Shown piece by piece: positions 34,789 to 44,750 of a DNA stretch of 64,000 bases; the stretch's first letter is position 1; the number at the start of each line of letters is the position of its first letter. Source of the stretch: Rhodoferax sp. GTDB lineage: Bacteria; Pseudomonadota; Gammaproteobacteria; Burkholderiales; Burkholderiaceae_C. Both the position numbers and the translations under genes were made by a program. The stretch is from the NCBI RefSeq assembly GCF_012927445.1, contig NZ_JABBPD010000004.1, positions 310,001-374,000 of the forward strand. Reading direction: 5' to 3'. A model generated the notes under the pieces. The model worked only from the letters and a program-made list of their open reading frames with translations. It was not told the DNA's origin and did no database searches.

Positions 34789-35874
34789 TTACAGCTTGAC
34801 GGTGGTCATGTAGCTGTCGTAACGAAACTCAGAAAAGCGCGCCCACAACAACTGGTCACGCTGGAATGCACGCATGTCCTGGTGAATCTTCTTGAACTCG
34901 GGTGATTTGGCTTCGTGCTCCGCAAACACTTCCATCGAGGCCTTGAAGCCGGCGTCCATGAGTTCCTTCGAAAATGGCTTGAGCTGCGTCTTGTCGGCAA
35001 CCAGCTTCTTCAAGGCAATCGGGTTGAAGGCATCGTACTTGGACGTCATGTCCCGGGCGGCCACAGCGGTTGCCGCGTCAACAATCGCTTGAAATTCTGG
35101 CGACAGTGCCGCATAAGCTTTGGTGTTGATGAAAAACTCAAGCTCTGCGCCACCTTCCCACCAGCCGGGATAGTAGTAGAAAGGCGCAACTTTGTTGAAG
35201 CCCAGTTTCTGGTCGTCGTAGGGACCCACGAACTCGACAGCATCAAGCGTGCCTTTTTCAAGTGCCTGGTACACGTCACCGGCAGGCATGTTCTGCGGCA
35301 CAACGCCCAGCTTCTGCATGGCTTCACCGAAAAGCCCGCCGCCCATGCGCATTTTCAGACCTTTCAGGTCATTGAGCGTCTTGATTTCCTTGCGATACCA
35401 GCCGCCCATCTGCGTGCCGGTGTTGCCCGCACTGCGGCTCTTGATGTTGTACTTGGCGTAAAACGCGTCCATCAGCTTGCGGCCATTGCCATGTTCCATC
35501 CAGGCATCCATCTGGCGGGCGGTCAGGCCAAAAGGCACGGCACAACCGAAGGAAAAAATGGGATCCTTGCCCGTGAAATAGTAGGACGCCGTCTGGGCCA
35601 TCTCGACCGTGCCATTCTGGATCGCATCCACCACGCCAAACGCTGGCATCAGTTCGCCGGCGGCATGCACCGACACTTCAAACTTGCCACCAGACAGCGC
35701 TTTGACCGTCTTGGCAAACATTTCTGCGCTACCAAAAATGGTATCGAGGGATTTCGGAAAGCTGGAAGCCAGACGCCAGCGAACATTGGCACCTTGTGCA
35801 TGTACGGCAGGGGCCGCAGCAGCAGCCAATACGCCCGCAATACCTGCGTGCTTGATAAGGGAACGACGATCCAT
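34789..35874 (-). CDS. TRAP transporter substrate-binding protein (TakP/DctP type)
   Basis: The periplasmic binding protein of the TRAP system. From ATG 35874, 6 bases after AGGAGTG, it has 361 residues. It begins MDRRSLIKHAG, followed by a hydrophobic stretch to AVHAQ, a Tat-type signal. NTGTQMGGWYRKEIKTL near residue 150 and KMRMGGGLFGE resemble TakP, which binds 2-oxoacids such as pyruvate; a closely related group binds lactate. The gene converges on the QM genes rather than forming one operon with them, with a terminator on each side. Substrate is inferred from family. Confidence 0.9.
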   Translation of the reverse strand: MDRRSLIKHAGIAGVLAAAAAPAVHAQGANVRWRLASSFPKSLDTIFGSAEMFAKTVKALSGGKFEVSVHAAGELMPAFGVVDAIQNGTVEMAQTASYYFTGKDPIFSFGCAVPFGLTARQMDAWMEHGNGRKLMDAFYAKYNIKSRSAGNTGTQMGGWYRKEIKTLNDLKGLKMRMGGGLFGEAMQKLGVVPQNMPAGDVYQALEKGTLDAVEFVGPYDDQKLGFNKVAPFYYYPGWWEGGAELEFFINTKAYAALSPEFQAIVDAATAVAARDMTSKYDAFNPIALKKLVADKTQLKPFSKELMDAGFKASMEVFAEHEAKSPEFKKIHQDMRAFQRDQLLWARFSEFRYDSYMTTVKL

Positions 35875-36021
35875 TGAGTTCACTCCTGGAGTTATTGATT
35901 GAACATCTCGCCATGCGGATACGCACAACGATGACCGATAAGAGTCACCGCGGATTGTAGGATGTGCGCGACCCGCAATGCGGGGGGTTTTCCCTTGCTG
36001 GACGGAGGGCGTGAGCCCGCT

Positions 36022-37920
36022 TCAGGCCACCACTTTGAGTGCGGGGCGCCCGGACTCCAGCAGCGCCGCAAACCGTTTGACCACGGCGGCCTGAATACCG
36101 GCGGTATCAAGACCTTGCAGAGCCAATAATTTGATGGGGTCACCATGCTCGATGAATTCATCCTGCAAGCCCAGTTGCAGCAGTGGCTTGACCACCCCGG
36201 CCGCGTGCAGCGCTTCGCTGACGGCACTGCCAGCACCCCCCATGATGGCGCCCTCTTCCAGCGTGACGAGGCCTTCGTGTTCGGCCGCCACTTTGAGCAG
36301 CAGTTCGGTGTCCAGCGGTTTCGCCCAGCGCATATTGACGACGGTGGCATTGAGCTTGTCCGCCACTTCCAGCGCGGGATAAAGCAGTGTGCCAAAGGCC
36401 AGGATGGCGACGCCTTTGCCGGCGCGCTTGATTTCACCCTTGCCAAAAGGCAGCGCTTCCAAACCCGCCTGCACCGGCACGCCGGCACCAGCGCCGCGCG
36501 GGTAGCGCACGGCCACCGGGTGATCCTGCTCAAACGCAGTGGAGAGCAGCTGGCGGCATTCATTCTCATCCGCTGGACACGCCACACTGACGTTGGGAAT
36601 GCAGCGCAAGAAAGGAATGTCGTAGGCCCCGGCATGGGTGGCGCCATCGGCCCCCACCAAGCCGGCACGGTCCAGCGCAAACACGACCGGCAGGTTCTGA
36701 ATGGCAACGTCGTGAATCAGCTGGTCATAGGCGCGCTGCAGGAAGGTGGAGTAAATCGCCACCACCGGCTTCAGGCCTTCGCAGGCCAGTCCCGCGGCAA
36801 ACGTCACGGCGTGCTGCTCGGCAATGCCGACATCAAAATAACGCGCCGGAAAACGTTTTTCAAACTCCACCATGCCCGAGCCCTCGCGCATGGCGGGCGT
36901 GATGCCAACCAGCCGCGGGTCATGGGCGGCCATGTCGCACAGCCACTGGCCAAATACCTGGGTAAAAGTTGTCTTGGCCGGCGTTGTCGGCTTTTGCAGA
37001 CCAATCGCCGGGTCAAACTTGCCGGGGCCGTGGTAGGCCACCGGGTCGGCTTCGGCCAGTTTGTAGCCCTGCCCTTTTTTGGTGACCACATGCAGAAACT
37101 GCGGACCTTTGAGGTGCTTGATGTTTTCCAGTGTCGGAATCAGTGAATCCAGGTCATGGCCGTCGATGGGGCCGATGTAGTTGAAGCCGAACTTCTCGAA
37201 CAGGGTGGCGGGCACCACCATGCCTTTGGCCGTTTCCTCAATGCGCTTGGCCAGCTCAAACAGGGGCGGCGCGCCTTTGAGCACGGTCTTGCCGGCGTTC
37301 TTGGCGGCGGCATAAAACTGACCGCTCATGAGTTTGGCCAGATAGCGGTTCAGCGCGCCCACCGGCGGGCTGATGCTCATGTCGTTGTCATTCAGGATAA
37401 CCAGCAAATTGCAGTCGGCCACGCCGGCGTTGTTGAGCGCCTCAAACGCCATGCCGGCGGTCAGCGCACCATCGCCGATCACCGCAATCGCGTGGCGTTC
37501 TTCACCCTTGATTTTGGCCGCCAGCGCCATGCCCAAAGCGGCGGAAATGGAGGTGCTGGAATGCGCCGTGCCAAAGGCGTCGTATTCGCTCTCGAAGCGT
37601 TGCGGAAAACCACTCAACCCACCCAGCAGACGCAAGGAGTCCATGCGCTCGCGCCGCCCGGTCAGTATCTTGTGCGGGTAGGTTTGATGGCCCACGTCCC
37701 ATACCACCCGGTCATTCGGGGTGTTAAAGACGTAATGCAAGGCCACCGTGAGTTCCACCGTGCCGAGGTTGGAACTGAGGTGGCCCCCGGTTTTCGAGAC
37801 GCTGCTCAGCACATAGGCCCGCAGCTCGTCGGCCAGCGCGTGCAACTGGGTACGCGGCAAGCGCCGCAGATCGGCGGGGTCATTGATGGTTTGCAGCAGC
37901 GGGTACAACTTGTTTGACAT
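36022..37920 (-). CDS. dxs: 1-deoxy-D-xylulose-5-phosphate synthase
   Basis: The first enzyme of the non-mevalonate isoprenoid pathway, joining pyruvate and glyceraldehyde 3-phosphate with thiamine diphosphate; the product also feeds thiamine and pyridoxal synthesis. It has 632 residues. The TPP-binding motif [18 protein letters not shown] is near residue 150, followed by [12 protein letters not shown]. The catalytic glutamate lies in [17 protein letters not shown] near residue 370, and [13 protein letters not shown] precedes RYPRGAG. It is the last gene of xseB-ispA-dxs on the minus strand. Full length and intact. Confidence 0.97.
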   Translation of the reverse strand: MSNKLYPLLQTINDPADLRRLPRTQLHALADELRAYVLSSVSKTGGHLSSNLGTVELTVALHYVFNTPNDRVVWDVGHQTYPHKILTGRRERMDSLRLLGGLSGFPQRFESEYDAFGTAHSSTSISAALGMALAAKIKGEERHAIAVIGDGALTAGMAFEALNNAGVADCNLLVILNDNDMSISPPVGALNRYLAKLMSGQFYAAAKNAGKTVLKGAPPLFELAKRIEETAKGMVVPATLFEKFGFNYIGPIDGHDLDSLIPTLENIKHLKGPQFLHVVTKKGQGYKLAEADPVAYHGPGKFDPAIGLQKPTTPAKTTFTQVFGQWLCDMAAHDPRLVGITPAMREGSGMVEFEKRFPARYFDVGIAEQHAVTFAAGLACEGLKPVVAIYSTFLQRAYDQLIHDVAIQNLPVVFALDRAGLVGADGATHAGAYDIPFLRCIPNVSVACPADENECRQLLSTAFEQDHPVAVRYPRGAGAGVPVQAGLEALPFGKGEIKRAGKGVAILAFGTLLYPALEVADKLNATVVNMRWAKPLDTELLLKVAAEHEGLVTLEEGAIMGGAGSAVSEALHAAGVVKPLLQLGLQDEFIEHGDPIKLLALQGLDTAGIQAAVVKRFAALLESGRPALKVVA

Positions 37921-37921
37921 A

Positions 37922-37980
37922 TGCTATATTTTTTATAGCTGCTTGCGCTTATTTCATAAGGGCTAGCAGCTTATTTCCCT
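37922..37980 (-). repeat. Short interspersed repeat, copy 3
   Basis: On the minus strand it reads GCTGCTAGCCCTTATGAAAT, then AAGCGCAAGCAGCTATAAAA and TATAGC. It lies in the 90-base gap between ispA and dxs, directly before the dxs start codon, so it is part of the dxs leader. Confidence 0.75.
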
Positions 37981-38011
37981 AGTATTCCTGATTGCCGGGC
38001 CAGTTTGCGCT

Positions 38012-38983
38012 TCAGCACGAACGGTTCACCACCATGTTGGCCAAGCCCTGCAGCGCCTGGGTATTGCGCAAACCACTCTGCGCCAGCGCGGCCAGGGCCT
38101 GCCCCAACAATTCCTGCGCATGGGCGGCCGAGCGTTCCAGCCCCAGCACCGACACGTAGGTGGGCTTGTCCTGATCAGCATCCTTGCCGGCCGTCTTGCC
38201 CAGCGTGGCGGAGTCGGCAGTGACGTCCAGAATATCGTCCACCACCTGGAACGCCAGACCAATCGCCGCGCCATACGTCTTCAGCGCCGCCTGCGCTTCG
38301 GCGGAGGCATCGCCGCAAGCGGCGCCCATCATCACGCTGGCTTGCAGCAGGGCACCGGTTTTGAGGCGGTGCATGTCACGCAACTGGCTCTCAGTGAGGG
38401 ACACGCCCACACTGGCCAGGTCAATCGCCTGGCCGCCGGCCATACCGGCACTGCCAGCCGCCCGGGCCAGCAGGCGGCACAGGCGGGCCTGTCGCTCGGC
38501 CGGCATGCCTTCCAGTTCCGGCGTCAATAACTCAAAAGCCAAAGCCTGCAAGGCGTCACCGGCCAGCAAGGCGCTGGCTTCGCCAAATTTCACATGCACC
38601 GTCGGCTTGCCGCGGCGCAGCACATCGTTATCCATGCACGGCATATCGTCATGCACCAGCGAATAGGCGTGGATCAGTTCAACGGCGCACGCCGCACGGA
38701 GCGCTGCTTCATGAGGCACGGCGGGTCGCGTGGCATCCGCCCCCACGCGATCGCTGGTCACAGCCTCCCAGGCCGCCATCACCAACAGGGGACGCAGGCG
38801 CTTGCCACCGTCCAGTACCGCGTAGCGCATGGCTTCGACTAGCTCGGCGGGCGCGCCATGGTCGACGCCGGCGGGCGCCTCGGCGGTGACCCAGCGCTCC
38901 AGCGCGCGTTCGACGCCGTCAAGATGCCGGGCACTCCAGGCACCCAGGTCAAAGGCGGATTCGGTTTTCACTCGGGTGTCCAC
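38012..38983 (-). CDS. ispA: Polyprenyl (farnesyl) diphosphate synthase
   Basis: Condenses isopentenyl diphosphate with allylic diphosphates to geranyl and farnesyl diphosphate. Its 323 residues carry both aspartate-rich Mg sites: the first is [10 protein letters not shown] near residue 112, with a CxxxC-free spacing typical of short-chain synthases, and the second is VVDDILDVT near residue 254. [10 protein letters not shown] binds isopentenyl diphosphate. Its start overlaps the end of xseB by 16 bases, suggesting coupled translation. Confidence 0.94.
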   Translation of the reverse strand: MDTRVKTESAFDLGAWSARHLDGVERALERWVTAEAPAGVDHGAPAELVEAMRYAVLDGGKRLRPLLVMAAWEAVTSDRVGADATRPAVPHEAALRAACAVELIHAYSLVHDDMPCMDNDVLRRGKPTVHVKFGEASALLAGDALQALAFELLTPELEGMPAERQARLCRLLARAAGSAGMAGGQAIDLASVGVSLTESQLRDMHRLKTGALLQASVMMGAACGDASAEAQAALKTYGAAIGLAFQVVDDILDVTADSATLGKTAGKDADQDKPTYVSVLGLERSAAHAQELLGQALAALAQSGLRNTQALQGLANMVVNRSC

Positions 38984-39204
38984 GTTTTAAGCGCTCCCTG
39001 ATCCAGCACCTTGATCTGACCTTCGACTGCTTCCAGCCGGTCACGGCAGAACTTGAGCAATTCAGCCCCGCGTTGATAGCCGGTGAGCAACTGCTCCAGG
39101 GGCATATCGCCCGACTCCAGCCGGGCAACCAGCTGTTCAAGCTCTTCCAGAGCGGCTTCATAACTGGCCGGGGCAGCTAAACCAGGGCGGGGGGCAGAGG
39201 CCAT
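38968..39204 (-). CDS. xseB: Exodeoxyribonuclease VII small subunit
   Basis: The small subunit of exonuclease VII, which degrades single-stranded DNA together with XseA. From ATG 39204 it is 78 residues with the family pattern [19 protein letters not shown], then [20 protein letters not shown]. An in-frame TTG at 39228 is an alternative start. First gene of the xseB-ispA-dxs cluster, an arrangement common in proteobacteria. XseA is not in the window. Confidence 0.92.
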   Translation of the reverse strand: MASAPRPGLAAPASYEAALEELEQLVARLESGDMPLEQLLTGYQRGAELLKFCRDRLEAVEGQIKVLDQGALKTWTPE

Positions 39205-39480
39205 AGGGCAGGTAATTCCGTGGATCAAAAAAAGTGTGATTTTAGGCGCTGGGGTGCGAGATGTGACAACCGTGGGGATAAAGCACCGACTGGGGCTAAC
39301 CAGACCGGTATTTATAAACCATCCGGTATTGAATGGGGTCCATCGAACAAATCAGGCTAATTTCTGCAAAATGAGGGTCGGCAGGTACAATCCAATGCTC
39401 TTTGTGTCGGCTTTGGCCGGCTTCCTTTTTACCGCGCATTGGCGCATCTCCCTGTGGGGAGTCTTTAGGTCAGGACCTCG

Positions 39481-40614
39481 ATGTCTGATTTAAGTCTTCA
39501 ACTGCAGCAGGCCACCGGCCAACTACCAGTTTCAAGCTATTTTGACGAAGCGCTTTACCAGCGCGAACTGCAAAATATTTTTCAGCGCGGGCCCCGCTAT
39601 GTGGGGCACGCCTTGAGTGTGCCCAATGTGGGCGACTATGCCACCTTGGCCCAAGAGGCCCAGGGGCGCGCCTTGGTGCGCACGCCCACTGGCATTGAAC
39701 TGATCTCGAATGTCTGTCGCCATCGCCAGGCGCTGATGCTGCAAGGGCGCGGCTCGGTCAACACGCCGCATCAAGGTGTGGCGGCCGGCAACATCGTTTG
39801 TCCGCTGCACCGCTGGACTTACAGCGGCAGTGGGCCAGAGCCCGCCGGCACCTTGTTGGGCGCCCCGCATTTTGCGACCGACCCCTGCCTGAACCTGAAC
39901 AACTACAAACTGCGCGAATGGAACGGACTGCTGTTTGAAGACAACGGCCGCGACATCCACGCCGACCTGGCCGACATGGGGCCGCGGGCTGATCTGGATT
40001 TCACCGGTTTTGTGCTCGACAAGGTCGAAATGCACGAGTGCAACTACAACTGGAAGACCTTCATCGAGGTCTATCTGGAGGACTACCACGTCGGCCCGTT
40101 CCACCCTGGCTTGGGCAGCACCGTCACCTGTGATGATTTGCGCTGGGAGTTCAAGGAGAACTACTCGGTGCAGACCGTTGGCACGGCCAAACCCGGTCCG
40201 GCTGGCACCCCGGTTTACCAACGCTGGCAGGATGCCTTGAAGGCTTACCGCAAAGGCGAAGCGCCCAAATACGGCGCGATCTGGCTCACCTATTACCCGC
40301 ACATCATGGTGGAGTGGTATCCGCATGTACTGACCGTCTCCACGCTGCACCCGATGGGCGCGAACAAGACCATGAACATGGTCGAGTTCTATTACCCGGA
40401 AGAAATCCAGGCCTTCGAGCGTGAGTTTGTCGAGGCCCAGCAAGCCGCCTACATGGAAACCTGTATCGAGGACGACGAGATCGGCGAACGCATGGACGCC
40501 GGACGCAGCGCCCTCCTGCTGCGCGGCGACAACGAAGTCGGGCCTTATCAAAGCCCGATGGAAGACGGCATGCAGCACTTTCACGACTGGTATCGCCGCC
40601 AAATTCAGTTGTAA
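39481..40614 (+). CDS. Rieske-type ring-hydroxylating oxygenase alpha subunit
   Basis: A 377-residue terminal oxygenase with an N-terminal Rieske centre (CRHRQALML near residue 80, CPLHRWTYSG near 107) and a C-terminal mononuclear iron domain with the facial triad region LEDYHVGPFHPGLG near residue 198. Such enzymes hydroxylate aromatic or other small molecules with electrons from a reductase, which is not adjacent. This widely conserved Burkholderiales variant has no assigned substrate. A DMT transporter gene follows after 5 bases and is probably cotranscribed. Confidence 0.88.
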   Translation: MSDLSLQLQQATGQLPVSSYFDEALYQRELQNIFQRGPRYVGHALSVPNVGDYATLAQEAQGRALVRTPTGIELISNVCRHRQALMLQGRGSVNTPHQGVAAGNIVCPLHRWTYSGSGPEPAGTLLGAPHFATDPCLNLNNYKLREWNGLLFEDNGRDIHADLADMGPRADLDFTGFVLDKVEMHECNYNWKTFIEVYLEDYHVGPFHPGLGSTVTCDDLRWEFKENYSVQTVGTAKPGPAGTPVYQRWQDALKAYRKGEAPKYGAIWLTYYPHIMVEWYPHVLTVSTLHPMGANKTMNMVEFYYPEEIQAFEREFVEAQQAAYMETCIEDDEIGERMDAGRSALLLRGDNEVGPYQSPMEDGMQHFHDWYRRQIQL

Positions 40615-40619
40615 CGCCG

Positions 40620-41507
40620 ATGCAAGCGCTCTGGATGGTGCTCGGTGCGTTCTTTTTTGCCACCATGACGGTGGGCATCAAGGTCGCCTCCGGCAGTTTC
40701 AGCACTTTTGAACTGGTGTTCTACCGCGGCGTGGTGAGCGTGATCTTCATGGGTCTGGTCTTGCGCACGCGCGGCACCTCTCTCAAAACCACGATTCCCA
40801 TGATGCACGCCTGGCGCAGCGTGATTGGCGTGCTGTCACTGAGTACCTGGTTTTACGCCATTGCCCATTTGCCGCTGGCCACGGCCATGACGCTGAACTA
40901 CATGAGTGGCGTCTGGGTGGCGGCCTTTATTGTGGGCGGTGCGGTGCTGTACGGCCAGGCACAACGCCAGGGACCCCTGATGGTCACCGTGCTGACCAGT
41001 TTTGCCGGTGTGGTGCTGATGCTGCGCCCGACCCTGGACCAGCACCAGTTGTTTGCCGGACTGGTCGGTCTGCTTTCCGGCATGGGCGCAGCGCTGGCGT
41101 ACTTGCAGGTCACGGCCCTGGGCAAGGCGGGCGAGCCCGAAGGCCGCACTGTGTTTTATTTCTCGGTGGGCACTGCGGCGGTCGGGTTGACTGGCATTGC
41201 GTTCACCGGTTTGACGCCCTGGTCGGCGGCCAGTTGGCAAGCCACCGCCTGGCTGGTGCCGATTGGCGTGCTGGCGTCGCTGGGCCAGTGGTGCATGACA
41301 CGCGCTTACAGCCGGGGCTCAACCCTGCTGGTGGCGAATCTGCAGTACTCCGGCATTGTGTTTGCTGCCATCTACAGCCTGCTGCTGTTTGGCGACCAGA
41401 TTGCGCTGCTGGGCTGGGCCGGCATGGGCCTGATTGTGGCCAGCGGCTTGGCCGCCACCGTGCTGCGCTCGCGCGCCATTCCCAACACCCCGGCCGAAGA
41501 ACACTGA
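40620..41507 (+). CDS. EamA/DMT-family transporter
   Basis: An inner-membrane drug/metabolite transporter of 295 residues with ten hydrophobic segments in two EamA halves, the first ending around LMLRPTLDQHQ. WFYAIAHLPLATAMTLNYMS and the glycine-rich GLVGLLSGMGAALAYLQV are typical. The start follows the oxygenase stop by 5 bases. These carriers usually export small metabolites; nothing here identifies the cargo. Confidence 0.87.
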   Translation: MQALWMVLGAFFFATMTVGIKVASGSFSTFELVFYRGVVSVIFMGLVLRTRGTSLKTTIPMMHAWRSVIGVLSLSTWFYAIAHLPLATAMTLNYMSGVWVAAFIVGGAVLYGQAQRQGPLMVTVLTSFAGVVLMLRPTLDQHQLFAGLVGLLSGMGAALAYLQVTALGKAGEPEGRTVFYFSVGTAAVGLTGIAFTGLTPWSAASWQATAWLVPIGVLASLGQWCMTRAYSRGSTLLVANLQYSGIVFAAIYSLLLFGDQIALLGWAGMGLIVASGLAATVLRSRAIPNTPAEEH

Positions 41508-41536
41508 ACCGGCCACCATTGAAGGAACCCTGCCTG

Positions 41537-42406
41537 ATGTATACCACCCTGATCTCCGCCCCGCAACTCCAGGCCCTGCAACTGAGTGGCCAGCCGCTGA
41601 TGGTGTTTGACTGCAGTTTTGAGTTGATGGAATCCGGTGCCGGTGACCGGCAGTACCAGCAGGCGCACATCCCCGGCGCCGTCCGCGCCGACCTGGACCG
41701 GCACTTGAGCGCCGCCAAAACAGCCACCGATGCCGCCTCCGGCGGCCGGCACCCGCTGCCCTCACGGGAAACCCTGGCCGCCTGGCTCTCCCGCATCGGC
41801 TTTACCAACGCCATGCAAGCCGTGGTGTACGACCGCCAGGGCGCCAACTACTGCGGCCGCCTGTGGTGGATGCTGAAATGGGTCGGCCATGAAAACGTCG
41901 CCGTGCTGGATGGCGGCTTGCAGGCCTGGCAGGCCCACGGGGGCGAAACACAGAGCGGCCAAGCGGACGCCAGCGCCCCAGTTTCAGCATCAAATTACCT
42001 TCTAGCCCCCGCCAAAGCTTCGCTGATAGCTACCGAAACAATAGCAAACCAACTCGGGCGGCCGGCGCAGAACCTGATTGACGCGCGTGGCGCCCCCCGC
42101 TTCAAGGGCGAGGTGGAACCACTGGACCCGGTGGCGGGACATATTCCTGGCGCCTTGAACCGTCCCTTCAACCTGAACCTGGGGGCCGACGGCAAGTTCA
42201 AACCGGCGCCGGAATTGCGGGCCGAGTTTGAAGCCCTGCTGGCCGGGCGCGATCCCGCCACCGTGGTGCACCACTGCGGCAGCGGTGTCAGCGCTGTGCC
42301 CAACCTGATCGCCATGGAAATTGCCGGCTTGGGGCGGACTGCCCTCTACGCCGGCAGCTGGAGCGAGTGGTGCAACGACCCCGCTCGGCCTTGCGCGCAG
42401 GGCTGA
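41537..42406 (+). CDS. Rhodanese-family sulfurtransferase (SseA type)
   Basis: A tandem-rhodanese enzyme of 289 residues moving sulfur from thiosulfate or 3-mercaptopyruvate to a thiol acceptor. The N-terminal inactive domain has AHIPGAVRADLDRHLS; the C-terminal domain has the catalytic cysteine in HHCGSGVSA near residue 247. GAAGGAA lies 9 bases before ATG 41537; the frame is open further upstream but overlaps the transporter gene. The linker between the domains (about residues 153-171) is encoded by an interspersed repeat copy. Confidence 0.9.
   Translation: MYTTLISAPQLQALQLSGQPLMVFDCSFELMESGAGDRQYQQAHIPGAVRADLDRHLSAAKTATDAASGGRHPLPSRETLAAWLSRIGFTNAMQAVVYDRQGANYCGRLWWMLKWVGHENVAVLDGGLQAWQAHGGETQSGQADASAPVSASNYLLAPAKASLIATETIANQLGRPAQNLIDARGAPRFKGEVEPLDPVAGHIPGALNRPFNLNLGADGKFKPAPELRAEFEALLAGRDPATVVHHCGSGVSAVPNLIAMEIAGLGRTALYAGSWSEWCNDPARPCAQG
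41992..42050 (+). repeat. Short interspersed repeat, copy 4, inside the sulfurtransferase gene
   Basis: AAATTACCTTCTAGCCCCCG, then GCTGATAGCTACCGAAACAA and TAGCAAACC align with copies at 30684 and 57076. It is in frame and encodes the interdomain linker NYLLAPAKASLIATETIANQ. Confidence 0.7.
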
Positions 42407-42559
42407 ACCGAAGCGGTGACGGCCTGGTCGGGGGCGACTTGAATCAGCGATCAAGTCACTAAAGTGGTGCTAATTTGAGGCAACAGGGGAGTTTTGCATT
42501 GGCTTACTTTGAAAAAGCTGATACATATCTCGCACTGACCAGATAATTCACATTCACCC

Positions 42560-43750
42560 ATGACACTCTCGCGCCTCCCTGACAAGTCCCTGCCGCTGAT
42601 TTTGTGGGCTCTGGCGGCGTTCGTGTCGGAAACACTGGCATGGTGGTGGGTCAGCCAAACGCCGGGCATTGGATTTCTACCCGGCCCTTTCTGGCTTGGA
42701 CTGAGCGGCCTATTCTGTGCACTGGCCGCCTTCGTCTTGCTCCGGCGACAACTATCGACGGCAAAGCGTGCGGCACGGCACGCCCGCCAATTGCTAGTCT
42801 CCAGCCTGGACACACTCGACGTCGGCCTGGAGATTTGGGACCAACGGGATCGACTGATCCTTTACAACAAAAAAATCAACTCGATGCGCCTCGGTTTTCA
42901 TAAACCGGCGGACATCGGTCAGACCTTTGAAAGCCTGGTGCGCGCCAAATTGAAACTTCATCAGGTCCCGGCGGCCATCGGCTGCGAAGATCAGTGGCTG
43001 GCCAAGCGTCTGGCAACGCGCGGGAAACACAAAGAGCCCCAACTGAAAGAGCTTGCTGGCAACCAGTGGGTCAACACCCGTGAAATCCGAACCCCCGAGG
43101 GCTATCTGGTGGCTTCCTGGATTGATGTCACGGAACTGGTGCGCAAAGGCAAAATGCTGGAGGCCAGTAACCAGCGCCTGGCCCGCCAGTCGAGCATGGA
43201 CGAGTTGACCGGCTTGGCCAATCGCAGGCACTTTGACCAAGCCCTGACCACAGAATGGCAGCGGGCCGCCCGCAGCGGCACGCCCTTGAGTCTCTTGATG
43301 GTCGATATCGATCACTTCAAACAATACAACGATAACTATGGCCATGTGGCAGGCGACGAATGCCTGCGGAGGGTGGCAAGGGTTCTGGACCATTGCGTGC
43401 GCCGCGCGGGCGAAATGGCCGCGCGCTATGGCGGGGAAGAATTTGTGCTGTTGCTGCCCGGCGCCGACATGACACACGCGTGTGAAACCGCCCAAAAATG
43501 CCTGGACCTGATGGAAAAAGAAGCCGTTCCGCATGCCACCTCCAGCACCGGTCCCCAAGTGACCTTCAGCATTGGCGTGGCGTGCCTGCTGCCCGACGCC
43601 TCGCTCGAACCCGCCGCCATGATCAATGCAGCCGACACTGCCATGTACCGCGCCAAATCTGCAGGACGGGCGCGCTATGAAGTGGCCGATCAGGCGGACT
43701 GGGACATCGACAAAGACACCCCCCGCACCCGGCCCGCCCCGTTGAGCTGA
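42560..43750 (+). CDS. Membrane-bound PAS-GGDEF diguanylate cyclase
   Basis: A 396-residue protein expected to make cyclic di-GMP. Two N-terminal membrane segments lie at about 10-32 and 38-60, then a PAS-like domain (LDVGLEIWDQRDRLILYN) at about 85-200, then the GGDEF domain from DELTGLANRRHFDQAL near residue 214. The active-site loop reads RYGGEEFVLLLPG (GGEEF, active type), near residue 292. The product-inhibition site upstream reads RAGE rather than RxxD, so feedback control may be weakened. It appears monocistronic. Confidence 0.92.
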   Translation: MTLSRLPDKSLPLILWALAAFVSETLAWWWVSQTPGIGFLPGPFWLGLSGLFCALAAFVLLRRQLSTAKRAARHARQLLVSSLDTLDVGLEIWDQRDRLILYNKKINSMRLGFHKPADIGQTFESLVRAKLKLHQVPAAIGCEDQWLAKRLATRGKHKEPQLKELAGNQWVNTREIRTPEGYLVASWIDVTELVRKGKMLEASNQRLARQSSMDELTGLANRRHFDQALTTEWQRAARSGTPLSLLMVDIDHFKQYNDNYGHVAGDECLRRVARVLDHCVRRAGEMAARYGGEEFVLLLPGADMTHACETAQKCLDLMEKEAVPHATSSTGPQVTFSIGVACLLPDASLEPAAMINAADTAMYRAKSAGRARYEVADQADWDIDKDTPRTRPAPLS

Positions 43751-43790
43751 CCGTCAACCGGGTCGCGGCCTCGGCGCGGCCCAGGTCTTG

Positions 43791-44687
43791 TCAGACCACC
43801 CCATTCGCCTTGAACCACTCCAGGCAACGCTTCCAGCCGTCGACGGCCGGTCCCTGGCGATAGCTGGCGCGGTAGTCAGCATGGAACGCATGCGGTGTAT
43901 CGGGGTACACCACAAACTGCGCCGCTTTGGACGCCGCCGTGCCCGTGGCCAGCGCCGCTTTCATCGTGTCCAGCGTGTCCAGCGGGATACCCGCATCTTT
44001 TCCGCCGTACAGCCCCAGAACCGGTGCGCGCATAACGGCAGCCAGGTCGATCGGGTTTTTGGGTGTGAGCTCGTTGGTGGCGCCCACCAGCCGACCGTAC
44101 CAGGCCACGGCCGCCTTGACCGGACCTTGTGCCGCATACAACCCGGCAATGCGCCCGCCCCAGCAAAAGCCGGTGATCGCCACTTTGGCCAAGTCGCCGC
44201 CGTTGGCGCCGGCCCATTGAACCGCACCGTCGAGATCCGCCATGACCTGTGCATCGGGCACCTTGGAGACCACGTCGGCCATCAGTTTGGCCATTTCGGC
44301 GTATTGGGACGGATCGCCCTGGCGCGCGTACAGCTCGGGCGCAATCGCCAGGTAACCGGCTTGGGCAAAGCGGCGGCAGGTGTCGGCAATGTACTCATGC
44401 ACCCCGAAGATTTCATGCACCACCAGCACCACCGGCAAATTGGTCATACCGGCTGGCGCCGCAAAGTAGGCCGGCACTTTGAAGCCATTCACTTCATAGG
44501 TGATCTCGCCGGTTTTAAGGCCGGCTGCGGTGGTTTTGATCGCGGTCTGCGCCATGATGGGCGCGGCCGCGGCCGCATAACCGACCCCCAGCGCCACTTT
44601 CAGCGCGGTGCGGCGCGTGGCGCCCTGCTCGGTACTCTGGCCCGGTAGCAGAGCGTCAAATTCGGTCTTGAGGTCTTTACGCAGCAT
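43791..44687 (-). CDS. Dienelactone hydrolase family protein, probably exported
   Basis: An alpha/beta hydrolase of 298 residues. The catalytic triad of the family is visible: cysteine nucleophile in GFCWGGRIAG near residue 174, aspartate in YGGKDAGIP near 228, histidine in DTPHAFHADY near 265. The N-terminus has a twin-arginine-like TRRTALKVALGVGYAAAAA followed by MAQ, suggesting Tat export. The substrate is unknown; dienelactone itself is unlikely without other catechol genes nearby. Confidence 0.88.
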   Translation of the reverse strand: MLRKDLKTEFDALLPGQSTEQGATRRTALKVALGVGYAAAAAPIMAQTAIKTTAAGLKTGEITYEVNGFKVPAYFAAPAGMTNLPVVLVVHEIFGVHEYIADTCRRFAQAGYLAIAPELYARQGDPSQYAEMAKLMADVVSKVPDAQVMADLDGAVQWAGANGGDLAKVAITGFCWGGRIAGLYAAQGPVKAAVAWYGRLVGATNELTPKNPIDLAAVMRAPVLGLYGGKDAGIPLDTLDTMKAALATGTAASKAAQFVVYPDTPHAFHADYRASYRQGPAVDGWKRCLEWFKANGVV

Positions 44688-44750
44688 GAAGCATCTCCTG
44701 AGTGTTGAAAATTGAATTTATCTGAATCCAGGCCAAGCGGCAAGCTCGGT

